41,168 bases of DNA. It comes from Nocardia sp. MH4 (GTDB taxonomy: Bacteria > Actinomycetota > Actinomycetes > Mycobacteriales > Mycobacteriaceae). Both the position numbers and the translations under genes were made by a program. The notes under the pieces were generated by a model. That model searched no databases. It was not told the origin of the DNA and worked only from the letters and a program-made list of their open reading frames with translations. Below are positions 15,866 through 25,261 of the stretch, piece after piece (position 1 is the first letter of the stretch; every line of letters starts with the position of its first letter). The DNA is taken from NCBI RefSeq assembly GCF_019266065.1, contig NZ_LPNR01000132.1:191436-232603 (forward strand), in the 5' to 3' direction.

Positions 15866-17338
15866 ATGGTCGAACCCGGGAGTCGCGATGCCTCGACCGA
15901 GGTCGCGGCCGTTCGTTCCGGCCCGTCGCCGCAGGCCACGCAGGGTTCGGCGACGGCTCCGGCCGCGCCGGTGACGAGCCGGCGCGCCGCGTTGCGGAAA
16001 CCGGCGATCGTCGTCGACCGGCCGCCGGCGCCGGACGTGAAGGCCCTGCGTGCGCAGTTCCATCCCGCCCGCTTGCGCGGGTTCGTGCAGTCCTCGCCGG
16101 GTCGGCTCGTGGCTGCCGGTCTGGTGCTGATGCTGCTGTGCGTCGCCGCGGGCGCGGTGACTTCGACGACCGTCAGCGACCGCCAGCAAGCTCTCGGCGT
16201 CCTGCTCGACGACACCGAACCCGACGCCCACTCGGCCAATCACCTCTACACCTCGCTCTCGATCGCCGACGCCGCCGCGGGCACCGCGTTCATCGCGGGC
16301 GGACTCGAGCCCAAGACCGTGCGCGACCGCTACACCCAGGCCATCGGTGAGGCCGCCGCCGAACTGGTGACCCAGGCCGGGCACATCTCCGTCGAAGAGG
16401 CCGCCGACCCGTCGGGCACCGATCGCAAGCTGCGCACCGGCATCGCCACGGGTTTGCCGGTCTACACCGGCCTGATCGAGACCGCGCGCGCCAACAACCG
16501 CAACGGCTACCCGGTCGGCGCCGCCTACCTCAGTGAGGCATCGCACCAGATGCAGACGGCGCTGCTGCCGATGGCCGAGGAACTGGAGAACCACCGGCTC
16601 GACGCGGTCACCGCCGCCCAGCACCGGCACGTGTTACCGCCCTGGCCCGCGATCGTGCTGCTGATGGCGACGCTGGGCGCCCTGCTGTGGGTCCAGGTGG
16701 AGCTGGCCAGACGCTCGCGACGGGTATTCAACATGGGCCTGCTGCTCGGCACCGCCGCGCTCGCGCTGACGCTGGTGTGGACCGTGGCCGCGGGCTCGGT
16801 GTCGGCGGTGTCGATGATGCAGTGCCGCGACCAGGGCGCCGTGCCCGCCGCCCGGCTGGCCGAGAGCCGCATCCTGGTGCAGCAGGCCAGGTCGGCGGAG
16901 ATGGTGAAGCTGGTGCGCCGCGACGCCACCGGCGACTACGACCGCACCTTCGACACCAACACCGCCCGGCTCACCGAACTGCTCGCCGGCTACCCGCAGG
17001 ACGCGCCCGCCCGCGCCGAGGTCGCCGACGCCCGCACCGCGCTCGCCCGCTGGCAGTCGGCGCATCAGCGGATGAACGACACCCTGGCCCGCGGCGACTT
17101 CGCCGGCGCGGCCGCGGTCGCCACCGGGCCCAGCGCCGCCGACGCGGCCGCCCAGGTCGACGCGATCGATCGTGCCCTCGGCAAGGCCGCCGCGGCCACC
17201 AGGGACACCCTGCGCGACAAGGTCTCCCAGGCCATCGACGTGCTGACCTTCCTCGCTCCCGGCGCGTTCATCCTCGGCATCGTCGCCGCGGTGTGCGTCG
17301 CGCTCGGCCTGTGGCCGCGACTGCGGGAGTACCGGTGA
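15866..17338 (+). CDS. glnX: GlnX-like membrane protein of the PknG signalling operon
   Basis: 490-residue membrane protein: polar N-terminus, helix at about 80-99, a long extracytoplasmic domain (100-258), helices at about 260-279 and 288-310, a second extracytoplasmic domain, and a C-terminal helix at about 460-482. In Corynebacteriales GlnX links the binding protein GlnH to the kinase PknG to report amino-acid (aspartate/glutamate) supply. GGGGAGG sits five to eleven bases before the ATG. Its stop overlaps the glnH start. Confidence 0.88.
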   Translation: MVEPGSRDASTEVAAVRSGPSPQATQGSATAPAAPVTSRRAALRKPAIVVDRPPAPDVKALRAQFHPARLRGFVQSSPGRLVAAGLVLMLLCVAAGAVTSTTVSDRQQALGVLLDDTEPDAHSANHLYTSLSIADAAAGTAFIAGGLEPKTVRDRYTQAIGEAAAELVTQAGHISVEEAADPSGTDRKLRTGIATGLPVYTGLIETARANNRNGYPVGAAYLSEASHQMQTALLPMAEELENHRLDAVTAAQHRHVLPPWPAIVLLMATLGALLWVQVELARRSRRVFNMGLLLGTAALALTLVWTVAAGSVSAVSMMQCRDQGAVPAARLAESRILVQQARSAEMVKLVRRDATGDYDRTFDTNTARLTELLAGYPQDAPARAEVADARTALARWQSAHQRMNDTLARGDFAGAAAVATGPSAADAAAQVDAIDRALGKAAAATRDTLRDKVSQAIDVLTFLAPGAFILGIVAAVCVALGLWPRLREYR

Positions 17339-18297
17339 GGCGCGGGCGGATCACCGCGGCGCTGCTGCTCACGGCGGCGGCGCTGCTCGGCGGCTGCGCC
17401 GACAGCACCCCCGCGCCGGACGACCGCAGCGTCTACTCCGAACCGCCCCTGCCCGCCAAGGCGATCCCGATCGGCACCGACACCCCGGTGCCCGCCCGCG
17501 GCGGCGAGCAGTGCGGCGACCCGACGGCGAGCCTGCGTCCCAGCACCTCGCGCGGTCCGACGATCGACGCCATCCGCGCCAGGGGGAGGTTGATCGTCGG
17601 CCTCGACGCGGGCAGCAACCTGTTCAGCTTCCGCGACCCGCTGACCGGCCGGATCGTCGGCTTCGACGCCGACATCGCCCGCGAGATCGCGCGCGACCTG
17701 CTCGGCAACCCGGATCTGATCGAATACCGCAGTCTCGCTTCGGAAGAACGCGAGCGGGCGTTGCAGGAGCACACCGTCGACCTGATCGCCAAGACGATGA
17801 CGATCACCTGCGAGCGCCGCCAGCGCGTGGCGTTCTCCACCGTGTACCTGCGCGCCGACCAGCGGGTGCTCGCGGTGAAGAATTCCGGCATCAACGGCCT
17901 GGCCGATCTGGCGGGCAAGCGGGTGTGCGTGGTGCGCGGCACCACCTCGCTCGACCACATCCGCCGCGACCAGCCCGCCGCCACCATCCTGACGGTGCCG
18001 ACCTGGGCGGACTGCCTGGTCGTGCTGCAGCAGCGCCAGGTCGACGCGGTGAGCACCGACGATTCGATCCTGGCCGGCCTGGCCGCGCAGGACCCCTATA
18101 CCGAGGTCGTGGGCGCGAGCATCAGCGCCGAGCCCTACGGCATCGGCATCCCGAAGGGCGACGACGACCTGGTCCGCTTCGTCAACGCCACCCTGGACCG
18201 CATCCGCAACGACGGCACCTGGGTGCGCATCCACCGCCGCTGGCTCGCCTCGCTCGGGGAGACGCCGAGCCCGCCCGCTCCGACGTACCAGGACTGA
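17335..18297 (+). CDS. glnH: GlnH amino-acid binding lipoprotein
   Basis: 320-residue solute-binding lipoprotein. Signal peptide with lipobox LLGGC (Cys21), then a type 3 periplasmic-binding fold: RGRLIVGLDAGSNLFSF, GFDADIAREIARDL, DLAGKRVCVVRGTTSLDHI and VSTDDSILAGL. Senses aspartate/glutamate outside the membrane and signals through GlnX to PknG. No transport ATPase or permease is adjacent, consistent with a sensor rather than an importer. The GTG start overlaps the glnX stop (GTGA). Confidence 0.93.
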   Translation: MRRGRITAALLLTAAALLGGCADSTPAPDDRSVYSEPPLPAKAIPIGTDTPVPARGGEQCGDPTASLRPSTSRGPTIDAIRARGRLIVGLDAGSNLFSFRDPLTGRIVGFDADIAREIARDLLGNPDLIEYRSLASEERERALQEHTVDLIAKTMTITCERRQRVAFSTVYLRADQRVLAVKNSGINGLADLAGKRVCVVRGTTSLDHIRRDQPAATILTVPTWADCLVVLQQRQVDAVSTDDSILAGLAAQDPYTEVVGASISAEPYGIGIPKGDDDLVRFVNATLDRIRNDGTWVRIHRRWLASLGETPSPPAPTYQD

Positions 18298-18302
18298 TCG
18301 GC

Positions 18303-20801
18303 ATGACCACACCGACGAACGGTGAACCGGCGCAGGAAGATCCGGCGCGCCAGGAACCTACGCAGCTCACCCACCGCCCCGAGGGCGAACTGCCGGGCGG
18401 CTGGACGCTGCCGCCTGCCCCGGCCGACGACGAGACCATGCCGCTGCCGATCCAGGCACCGCACGCGCCCACCGAGATCGCGGCGGCCAGGCCCGCCGAG
18501 CCGGACCAGCCACCGGCCACCCAGCGGGCGGGCGGGCGCCACGGCACCGAGGCCTCGCGCGCCGTGACCGAACCGCCCGGCACCCAGGCCGCTCCCGCCC
18601 GCACCGGATCCGGCGACCTCGCCTGGCCGTCCGGCGCCCAGACCGGGCCGAGCACGTCCAGGTCCGGGCGCAGTGTGCGCACCGCCAGGTCACGCCCCAC
18701 CCGCAGACTCGGCGCGGGCCTGGTGCCGATCCCGACCGTCAGCCCCGCGGACCCCCGCGAGGCGGTGCTGGCCGATCCGGTGGTCTCGGAGGGCAGGCGG
18801 TTCTGCTGGCGCTGCGGCGACCCGGTCGGCCGCTCGACCCCGACCCATGCCGGGACCTCGGCCGGGCAGTGCGGGACCTGCGGCGCCGCCTACGATTTCC
18901 GGCCCTCGCTGCACGAGGGCGACATGGTCGCCGGGCAATACGAGATCCAGGGCTGTATCGCCCACGGCGGCCTCGGCTGGATCTACCTGGCCATCGACCG
19001 CAATGTCAGCGACCGGTGGGTGGTGCTCAAGGGCCTGCTGCACGCCGGCGACGGCGAGGCGCAGGCGGTCGCGGTGGCCGAGCGGCAGTTCCTGGCCGAG
19101 GTGGCGCACCCGAGCATCGTCAAGATCCACAACTTCGTCGAACACACGGCGGCCGACGGGTCGAGCACCGGCTACATCGTGATGGAGTACGTCGGCGGTC
19201 ACTCGCTGCGCGACATCCTCGACGCCAAGCCGCCGGGCGAGCGGATGCCGCTGGCCGAGGCCATCGCCTATGTGCTGGAGATCCTGCCCGCGCTGGAACA
19301 CCTGCACTCGATCGGGCTGACCTACAACGACCTCAAGCCCGACAACGTGATGGTCACCGAGGACCAGGTCAAGCTGATCGACCTGGGCGCGGTCGCCACC
19401 ATCGAGGCCTACGGAAACCTCTACGGCACCAAAGGCTTCCAGGCTCCCGAGATCGCCAGGACCGGCCCGACCCCCGCCTCCGACGTGCACACGGTCGGGC
19501 GCACGCTGGCCGCGCTCACCCTGGCATTGCCCAGTGAGCACGGCCGCTACCTCGACGGCATCCCCGATCCGGCCGACGAGCCGCTGCTGGCCCGCTACGA
19601 ATTCTTCTACCGGTTCCTGCTCACCGCCACCGACCCTGATCCGGCCCGGCGGTTTCCGTCGGCGCGGGCGATGTCGGCCCAGCTGGCGGGCGTGCTGCGG
19701 GAGATCCTGGCCTACGACACCGGCGCCGAGCATCCCCAGCTGTCCACCGTGTTCAGTCCCCAGCGCACCAGCTTCGGCACCGAGGAACTGATCAGCCAGA
19801 CCGATGCCTACCTCGACGGCGTCGGTCGCTCTCCCCTGCTCGACTCCGGCGATGTGGTCGCCGCGCTGCCGGTTCCACTGATCGACCCCGCCGATCCGTC
19901 GGCGCCGCTGCTGGCCGCGACCGCGAATCTGGAACCGGAGCGGGTGCTCGAGGCCCTGCACGAGGCGCGCGAACGCGCCGAGGCGGACCCGGACAACGCG
20001 CCGGAAACGCTGGCGGGCGAACTGGTCTTCGCCGAGACGCGGGCCCGGCTCGAGCTCGGCGAATCGGCGGCGGTGCTGCATCTGCTCGACCGCGTCTCCG
20101 GCGAATCCGATTGGCGCGCCGACTGGTTCACCGGCCAGGCCTACCTGCTCGAACTCGACTACGAGGCCGCCTTCGCCGCCTTCGAAGCGGTGCTGCGGGT
20201 ACTGCCCGGCGAGATCGCGCCCAAGCTCGCGCTCGCCGCCACCGCGGAACTGATTCTGCAGCACTGGGATTCCGAGTCGCCCGAACAGTGGCGCGCCTTC
20301 GCCGAGCGCTACTACGACACCGTGTGGCGCACCGATCGGGCGGTGGTCAGCGCCGCTTTCGGTCTGGCCAGGCAGCTGGCGGTGGCGGGCCGGGTCGGCG
20401 AGGCGGTGCACGCCCTCGACGACGTCCCCGCCGCGTCCCGGCACTTCACGACCGCTCAGACCACGGCGATCCTGTTGCTGCTCACCAGCGCTCCCGTCGC
20501 CCAGCTCGACGAACAGGTGCTGCGCCTGGCCGCCTCCCGGGCCCAGTCCATCCCGCCGGGCGAACACCGCTCCACTCTCATGCGCACCCTGGTGCAGGGC
20601 ACCGCGCTGGCCTGGCTGCAGGCCGGCAACACACCGAAGCGCAAGGACGCCAAGCTGTTCGGCCGCCCCTTCGACGAACGCGACCTGCGCGACGGCACCG
20701 AGACCGGCCTGCGCGCGCTCGCCCGCAACGCGCCCGACCGCGGGCACCGCTACGCCCTGGTCGACCTGGCCAACTCGCTGCGCGCGAAGTCCTGGTTCTA
20801 G
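18303..20801 (+). CDS. pknG: serine/threonine protein kinase PknG
   Basis: Soluble kinase that phosphorylates GarA/OdhI and so controls 2-oxoglutarate dehydrogenase and glutamate metabolism. 832 residues: a proline-rich disordered N-terminus (1-160), rubredoxin-like zinc site Cys168/Cys171 and Cys190/Cys193, kinase domain (about 213-470) with Lys243, Asp343 in YNDLKPDN and DLG (Asp360) in place of DFG, as in known PknG, then a TPR domain to the end. The N-terminal region is about 60 residues longer than in M. tuberculosis PknG (750 aa, recalled). The start follows the glnH stop by five bases. Confidence 0.96.
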   Translation: MTTPTNGEPAQEDPARQEPTQLTHRPEGELPGGWTLPPAPADDETMPLPIQAPHAPTEIAAARPAEPDQPPATQRAGGRHGTEASRAVTEPPGTQAAPARTGSGDLAWPSGAQTGPSTSRSGRSVRTARSRPTRRLGAGLVPIPTVSPADPREAVLADPVVSEGRRFCWRCGDPVGRSTPTHAGTSAGQCGTCGAAYDFRPSLHEGDMVAGQYEIQGCIAHGGLGWIYLAIDRNVSDRWVVLKGLLHAGDGEAQAVAVAERQFLAEVAHPSIVKIHNFVEHTAADGSSTGYIVMEYVGGHSLRDILDAKPPGERMPLAEAIAYVLEILPALEHLHSIGLTYNDLKPDNVMVTEDQVKLIDLGAVATIEAYGNLYGTKGFQAPEIARTGPTPASDVHTVGRTLAALTLALPSEHGRYLDGIPDPADEPLLARYEFFYRFLLTATDPDPARRFPSARAMSAQLAGVLREILAYDTGAEHPQLSTVFSPQRTSFGTEELISQTDAYLDGVGRSPLLDSGDVVAALPVPLIDPADPSAPLLAATANLEPERVLEALHEARERAEADPDNAPETLAGELVFAETRARLELGESAAVLHLLDRVSGESDWRADWFTGQAYLLELDYEAAFAAFEAVLRVLPGEIAPKLALAATAELILQHWDSESPEQWRAFAERYYDTVWRTDRAVVSAAFGLARQLAVAGRVGEAVHALDDVPAASRHFTTAQTTAILLLLTSAPVAQLDEQVLRLAASRAQSIPPGEHRSTLMRTLVQGTALAWLQAGNTPKRKDAKLFGRPFDERDLRDGTETGLRALARNAPDRGHRYALVDLANSLRAKSWF

Positions 20802-22000
20802 GCCGACCCGCCGACCAGCGCGTGCGCGGCCCTGGCGATCGCGAGTTCCTCGTTGGTCGGCACCACCAGCACGTGCACCGGCGCGAACTCCGGCGAGATA
20901 TGGCGGACACCGGGGGTTCTGGTCTCGTTGCGAACCCTGTCGACCTCGATGCCGAGGTTCTGCAGCCCCGCCAGCGCGTCCGCGCGCACCGACGCGCTGT
21001 TCTCCCCGACGCCCGCGGTGAAGACGATGCTGTCGATCCCGCCGAGTTCCACCAGGTAGGCGCCCAGGTAGCGGCGCAGGCGGTGGATGTAGACGTCGTA
21101 GGCCAGTTTCGCGGCGGCGTCGCCGTTGTCGATGAGCTGCTGCAATTCGCGGAAGTCGTTGACGCCGGACAGTCCCTTGATGCCGGAATTGCGGTTGAGC
21201 AACTGCTCGACCGCGGGCAGGTCCAGCCCGGCGACGTTCATCAGGTGCGGCAGGATCCCGGGGTCGAGATCGCCCGGCCTGGTGCCCATCACCAGGCCCT
21301 CCAGCGGGGTCATGCCCATGGTGGTGTCGATCGCGACGCCGCCCGCCACGGCCGAGGCCGACGCGCCGTTGCCGAGGTGGAAGACGATCTGGTTCAGCTC
21401 CTCGACGGGCCGACCCAGGAATTCGGCCGCCTTGGCGGAGACGTACTGGTGCGAGGTGCCGTGGAACCCGTATTTGCGGACACCGTGCGCGGCGGCCAGT
21501 TTCGCGTCGATCGCGTAGGTCTTGGCTGCCTCGGGCAGGGTGTGGAAGAAGGCGGTGTCGAAGACCGCGACCTCCGGGATGCCGGGCAGCAGTTCCCTGG
21601 TCGATTCGATGCCGACCACGTTGGCGGGGTTGTGCAGCGGCGCGAGCACCGACAGCTCGTCGATGGTGCGCAGGACCTCGTCGGTGATCAGCGTCGGCTC
21701 CCAGAACACCTCGCCGCCGTGCACCACCCGGTGCCCGACCGCGCCGATGCCGATCGTGGTCAGGTCGATGCCGGTGTCGCGGAACATCTCGAACGCCTGG
21801 CGCAGTCCCGCCCGGTGGTCGGCGATGACGCCCTCGTGCACCAGCTTGCGGTCCCCGCACTCGTGCACGATCCGGCCGCCGTGTGACTCACCGATCTTCT
21901 CGACCAGCCCGGAGGCGAGCACCTCGGACGAGTCAGCGTGCAGCAGTTGGTATTTGATCGAGGAGGAGCCGCAGTTCAGCACCAGCACCAGGTCGCTCAC
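20798..22000 (-). CDS. ackA: acetate kinase AckA
   Basis: Acetyl phosphate + ADP to acetate + ATP. 400 residues. Motifs: VLNCGSSSIKYQL (phosphate 1), GHRVVHGGE, HNPANVVGI, FDTAFFHTLP, KYGFHGTSH, HLGNGASASA and FTAGVGENSA. The GTG start was chosen because GGAG is five bases upstream; an upstream ATG overlapping the pta stop would add 13 unsupported residues. Downstream of pta in one operon. Its stop codon overlaps that of pknG on the other strand. Confidence 0.96.
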   Translation of the reverse strand: MSDLVLVLNCGSSSIKYQLLHADSSEVLASGLVEKIGESHGGRIVHECGDRKLVHEGVIADHRAGLRQAFEMFRDTGIDLTTIGIGAVGHRVVHGGEVFWEPTLITDEVLRTIDELSVLAPLHNPANVVGIESTRELLPGIPEVAVFDTAFFHTLPEAAKTYAIDAKLAAAHGVRKYGFHGTSHQYVSAKAAEFLGRPVEELNQIVFHLGNGASASAVAGGVAIDTTMGMTPLEGLVMGTRPGDLDPGILPHLMNVAGLDLPAVEQLLNRNSGIKGLSGVNDFRELQQLIDNGDAAAKLAYDVYIHRLRRYLGAYLVELGGIDSIVFTAGVGENSASVRADALAGLQNLGIEVDRVRNETRTPGVRHISPEFAPVHVLVVPTNEELAIARAAHALVGGSA

Positions 22001-22035
22001 ACTGTCTCCGTTCGGCATGCTCGGGCGCTGACCAC

Positions 22036-24114
22036 TCATGCCTGGTCGCCCTGCGCCTGGATCGCGGTGATCGCCACCGTGTTGACGATGTCGGCGACCA
22101 GCGCGCCGCGCGAGAGGTCGTTGACGGGTTTGCGCAGGCCCTGCAGCACCGGGCCGATCGCGACCGCGCCCGCGCTGCGCTGCACGGCCTTGTAGGTGTT
22201 GTTACCGGTGTTGAGGTCGGGGAAGACGAACACCGTCGCCCGCCCGGCCACCTCGGAGTCGGGCAGCTTGGTACTGGCGACCGTCGGCTCGATCGCCGCG
22301 TCGTACTGGATCGGGCCCTCCACCGGCAGCTCCGGCGCGCGTTCGCGCACGAGTTCGGTGGCGACCCTGACCTTGTCGACATCGGCGCCCGACCCCGAGG
22401 ACCCGGTCGAGTACGACAGCATCGCCACCCGCGGATCGATCCCGAACCGAGCAGCGGTGCCCGCCGAGGAGATGGCGATATCGGAGAGCTGCTCCGAGGT
22501 CGGGTCGGGCACCACCGCGCAGTCGCCGTAGGCGAGCACCCGATCGGCCAGGCACATCAGGAACACGCTCGACACCGTGGCGACGCCGGGCACCGTCTTG
22601 ATGATCTCGAAGGAGGGGCGGATGGTGTGCGCGGTGGTGTGCGCTGCGCCGGAGACCATGCCGTCGGCGATCCCCTTGTAGACCATCATGGTGCCGAAAT
22701 ACGAGATGTCGGCCATGGTTTCGCGGGCACGCTCGAGCGTCATGCCCTTGTGCTTGCGCAGTTGGGTGTACTCGGCGGCGAATTCGTCGAGGTAGCCGGA
22801 AGTGCGTGGGTCGAGCACCTGCGCGGCGGCGATGTCGACGCCCAGTTCGGCGGCGCGGGCCCGCACCGAGGTCTCGTCACCGAGGATGGTGAGGTCGGCG
22901 ATCTTGCGCTGCAACACCCGGCCCGCGGCGCGCAGGATGCGGTCGTCGTCGCCCTCGGGCAGCACGATCCGCTTGCGATCGGCCCTGGCCCGCTCGATCA
23001 GCCGGTACTCGAACATCTGCGGGGTGACCACGTTCGACGGCGGTACCTGGATGCGCCGCAGCAGTTCCGGCGCGTCTACGCGCTCTTCCATCAATGCCAG
23101 CGCCGTGTCGACCTTGAGCGGGCTGCCGGCCCACATCCGCCCGCGAGTGCCGTGTACCGCGCTGGCGGTGTCGTAGGTGCCGAGTTCGGTGGTGAGGATC
23201 GGCAGTTTGGGGTGCAGGCCCTCCATCAGGCGCGCGATGGCCGGATGGGGGCGGATGCCGCCGTTCATGATGACGCCGGCCAGCGACGGAAAGCCCTCCG
23301 CCTCATGGGCGTTCACCACGCTGAGCAGAACATCGGAGCGGTCGCCCGGGGCGATCACGACCACTCCGTCGGTTAGTCGTTCCAGGATGTGCTCGGCGGT
23401 CATGCCACCGACCATGATCCGCAACGCCTCGCGCTGCAGCAGTTCCGGGTCGCCACTGTAGATCTCGCCGTCGATGGCGCCGCACAGCTCGCCCATGGTC
23501 GGCGCCATCAGCAGCGGCACCTCGGGCAGCGTCCAGGACGGCACGTCGAAAACGGCCAGCGCGGCGCCGATCTCGTCGATCTCGGCGGGCGCGCAGCGGT
23601 TGGCGACGACCGCGACCAGCTGGGCGTGCTCGGCGGACAGCTCGGTCGAACACAGCTCCACCAGCTGCTTGACCTCGGTGGGCGTGCGTTCGGCGCCGCG
23701 CACCACCAGCAACACCGGCGCGCCCAGGTTCACCGCGATGCGCGCGTTGTAGCGCAGCTCGCTCGGGCTGGCGACATCGGTGTAGTCGCTGCCGACGATC
23801 ACCACCGCGTCGCAGGCCTTGGCGACGTCGTGGAACCGCATGACGATCTCGCTGATCGCGGCGTCGGGGTCGCGGTGCACGTCCTCGTAGGTGACGCCGA
23901 TGGCCTGCTCGTAGCCGATATCGGCGGTGCTGTGCTCGAGCAGCAGTTCGAGGATGTAGTCGGGCTCGGCGGTCGAGCGGGTGATCGGGCGGAACACCCC
24001 GACGCGCGCGGTGGTCGCGCACAACATCTGGAGCACGCCCAGCGCCACCGTGGATTTTCCGGTGTCACCCTCGGGTGAAGCGATGTACACGGTGGACGTG
24101 GCATGTTCGACCAT
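22036..24114 (-). CDS. pta: phosphate acetyltransferase Pta (long form)
   Basis: Acetyl-CoA + phosphate to acetyl phosphate. 692 residues: N-terminal BioD-like P-loop domain (PEGDTGKS at 14-21), central DRTGG-type domain, and catalytic C-terminal domain from about 365 (RKRIVLPEGDDDRILRAA, DGMVSGAAHTTAHTIRP, MLSYSTGSSGSG, FPDLNTGNNTYKAVQR). This is the long regulated Pta of proteobacteria and actinobacteria. First gene of pta-ackA, divergent from the F420-reductase gene. Confidence 0.96.
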   Translation of the reverse strand: MVEHATSTVYIASPEGDTGKSTVALGVLQMLCATTARVGVFRPITRSTAEPDYILELLLEHSTADIGYEQAIGVTYEDVHRDPDAAISEIVMRFHDVAKACDAVVIVGSDYTDVASPSELRYNARIAVNLGAPVLLVVRGAERTPTEVKQLVELCSTELSAEHAQLVAVVANRCAPAEIDEIGAALAVFDVPSWTLPEVPLLMAPTMGELCGAIDGEIYSGDPELLQREALRIMVGGMTAEHILERLTDGVVVIAPGDRSDVLLSVVNAHEAEGFPSLAGVIMNGGIRPHPAIARLMEGLHPKLPILTTELGTYDTASAVHGTRGRMWAGSPLKVDTALALMEERVDAPELLRRIQVPPSNVVTPQMFEYRLIERARADRKRIVLPEGDDDRILRAAGRVLQRKIADLTILGDETSVRARAAELGVDIAAAQVLDPRTSGYLDEFAAEYTQLRKHKGMTLERARETMADISYFGTMMVYKGIADGMVSGAAHTTAHTIRPSFEIIKTVPGVATVSSVFLMCLADRVLAYGDCAVVPDPTSEQLSDIAISSAGTAARFGIDPRVAMLSYSTGSSGSGADVDKVRVATELVRERAPELPVEGPIQYDAAIEPTVASTKLPDSEVAGRATVFVFPDLNTGNNTYKAVQRSAGAVAIGPVLQGLRKPVNDLSRGALVADIVNTVAITAIQAQGDQA

Positions 24115-24174
24115 GGTCGCGAGCTTAGTTAATCGACGGCGATTCGGGGGTTCGGTGTGGCGCGATCGGCCGCG

Positions 24175-24180
24175 TTATAG
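24175..24180 (+). promoter_or_regulatory. -10 element suggesting a leaderless transcript
   Basis: TTATAG ends eight bases before the ATG at 24189 and no ribosome site is present. The transcript would start at or next to the ATG, a common arrangement in actinobacteria. Confidence 0.45.
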
Positions 24181-24188
24181 TCCGGCCC

Positions 24189-24695
24189 ATGACATCGCAG
24201 TTCCCGGATCGGCAGTGGGGTTCGCGCACCAATCTCCTGTCCCGCGCCGCCAATCGTTTCGCCGCGACGAAGCCGGGTTCCTGGCTGATCCGCACGGTGA
24301 CCCCGCTGGATCGGGCCTTGCTCAAGCGGACCGACGCCAAGTACACCGTGCTCGGCCCGATCGGCGCGCCGGTGATCCTGCTGACCACCACCGGCCGCAA
24401 ATCCGGCGCGCAGCGCACCCAGCCGCTGCTCTACGTGCACGACGGCGACACCCTGTACGTGGTCGGCTCCAACTTCGGCCAGGAGCACCATCCCGCGTGG
24501 ACGGGAAACCTGCTGGCGAACCCGGCGGCCACCGTGGCCATCGCGGGTGAGCGCATCCCCGTCGTCGCCACCCCGGTACCCGACGCCGACAAGGAAGCGC
24601 TGTTCGCCCGCTTCATCGAGATCACCGGCGCCTACGCCGCCTACCGCGACCGGACCACGCGCGACCTGCGCATGTTCGCGCTGCGCCGGGCATAG
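24189..24695 (+). CDS. F420-dependent nitroreductase family protein (Ddn/DUF385)
   Basis: 168-residue split-barrel protein of the Ddn/DUF385 family, which uses reduced deazaflavin F420 to reduce quinones, nitro compounds or other substrates. Motifs: LLTTTGRKSGAQRTQPLLYV and VVGSNFGQEHHPAWTGNLLANPAA (quoted in part as GSNFG and HPAWTGNL) are the family signature. No signal peptide. Only about 1.6 kb from the F420 reductant enzyme Fgd1. The physiological substrate is unknown. Confidence 0.88.
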   Translation: MTSQFPDRQWGSRTNLLSRAANRFAATKPGSWLIRTVTPLDRALLKRTDAKYTVLGPIGAPVILLTTTGRKSGAQRTQPLLYVHDGDTLYVVGSNFGQEHHPAWTGNLLANPAATVAIAGERIPVVATPVPDADKEALFARFIEITGAYAAYRDRTTRDLRMFALRRA

Positions 24696-24718
24696 GGCCG
24701 ACCGCCGCGGCGTTGTTG

Positions 24719-24738
24719 CCTTGACACCGGCGGCAAGG
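24719..24738. promoter_or_regulatory. MerR-type dyad upstream of the merR gene
   Basis: CCTTG, ten bases, CAAGG, overlapping a TTGACA -35-like hexamer (24721-24726) and followed by TACCGT. MerR proteins bind dyads in the spacer of their target promoters, so this may be the autoregulatory site. Placement is 35 bases before the start codon. Confidence 0.5.
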
Positions 24739-24773
24739 TCTACCGTGACGGCCACGGTCATCGAGGAGGTCGC

Positions 24774-25157
24774 ATGCTGATCGGCGAACTGGCCGAGCGC
24801 ACCGGTTCCAGCGCTCGCGCGCTGCGCTACTACGAACAGCACGGACTGGTCGAACCGCGCCGCGACGGCAAGGGCTACCGGATCTACGACGACGTCGAAC
24901 TGCGCGTCGTCCGCAAGATCCACGCCCTGCGCACCGTCGGCTTCGAACTGGCCGACATGCACCCGTTCGTCGCCTGTCTGCGAGCGGGCGACGGCTCGGG
25001 CGACGGCTGCCCCGACTCCGTGGAGGAGTTGCGCCGCAAACTCGACGAGGTCGACGCGGCCACCCGCCGCCTGGCCGCGATCCGGACCCAGCTGGCCACC
25101 CAGCTCGCCGACGCCCTCGCCGCCGAACCCGGCGACCCCGCCTGTTCGCTGCGCTGA
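24774..25157 (+). CDS. MerR-family transcriptional regulator
   Basis: 127-residue regulator. The winged HTH is at 1-70 (IGELAERTGSSARALRYYEQHGLVEPRR, then GYRIYDDVELRVVRKI), with a dimerising coiled coil at about 80-115. The C-terminal tail has one Cys near the end and one at about 68 and 80, not a clear metal-binding cluster, so the ligand is unknown. GAGGAGG lies five bases before the ATG. Likely autoregulated through the dyad just upstream. Lies between the F420-reductase gene and convergent fgd1. Confidence 0.88.
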   Translation: MLIGELAERTGSSARALRYYEQHGLVEPRRDGKGYRIYDDVELRVVRKIHALRTVGFELADMHPFVACLRAGDGSGDGCPDSVEELRRKLDEVDAATRRLAAIRTQLATQLADALAAEPGDPACSLR

Positions 25158-25205
25158 GTCGCGTCGAATTCCGGTGTCCCGGAGGATCACTCATCGGAGA
25201 CGACA

Positions 25206-25246
25206 CCGCCCGGATGGTTCGGCGTGACACCGAACCAGCCGGGCGG
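25206..25246. terminator. bidirectional hairpin between merR and fgd1
   Basis: Arms 25206-25222 and 25230-25246 pair over 17 positions with one mismatch around a seven-base loop. There is no T run. It lies exactly between two convergent genes, so it probably ends both transcripts. Confidence 0.7.
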
Positions 25247-25261
25247 GTGAGCGTCGAAGGA

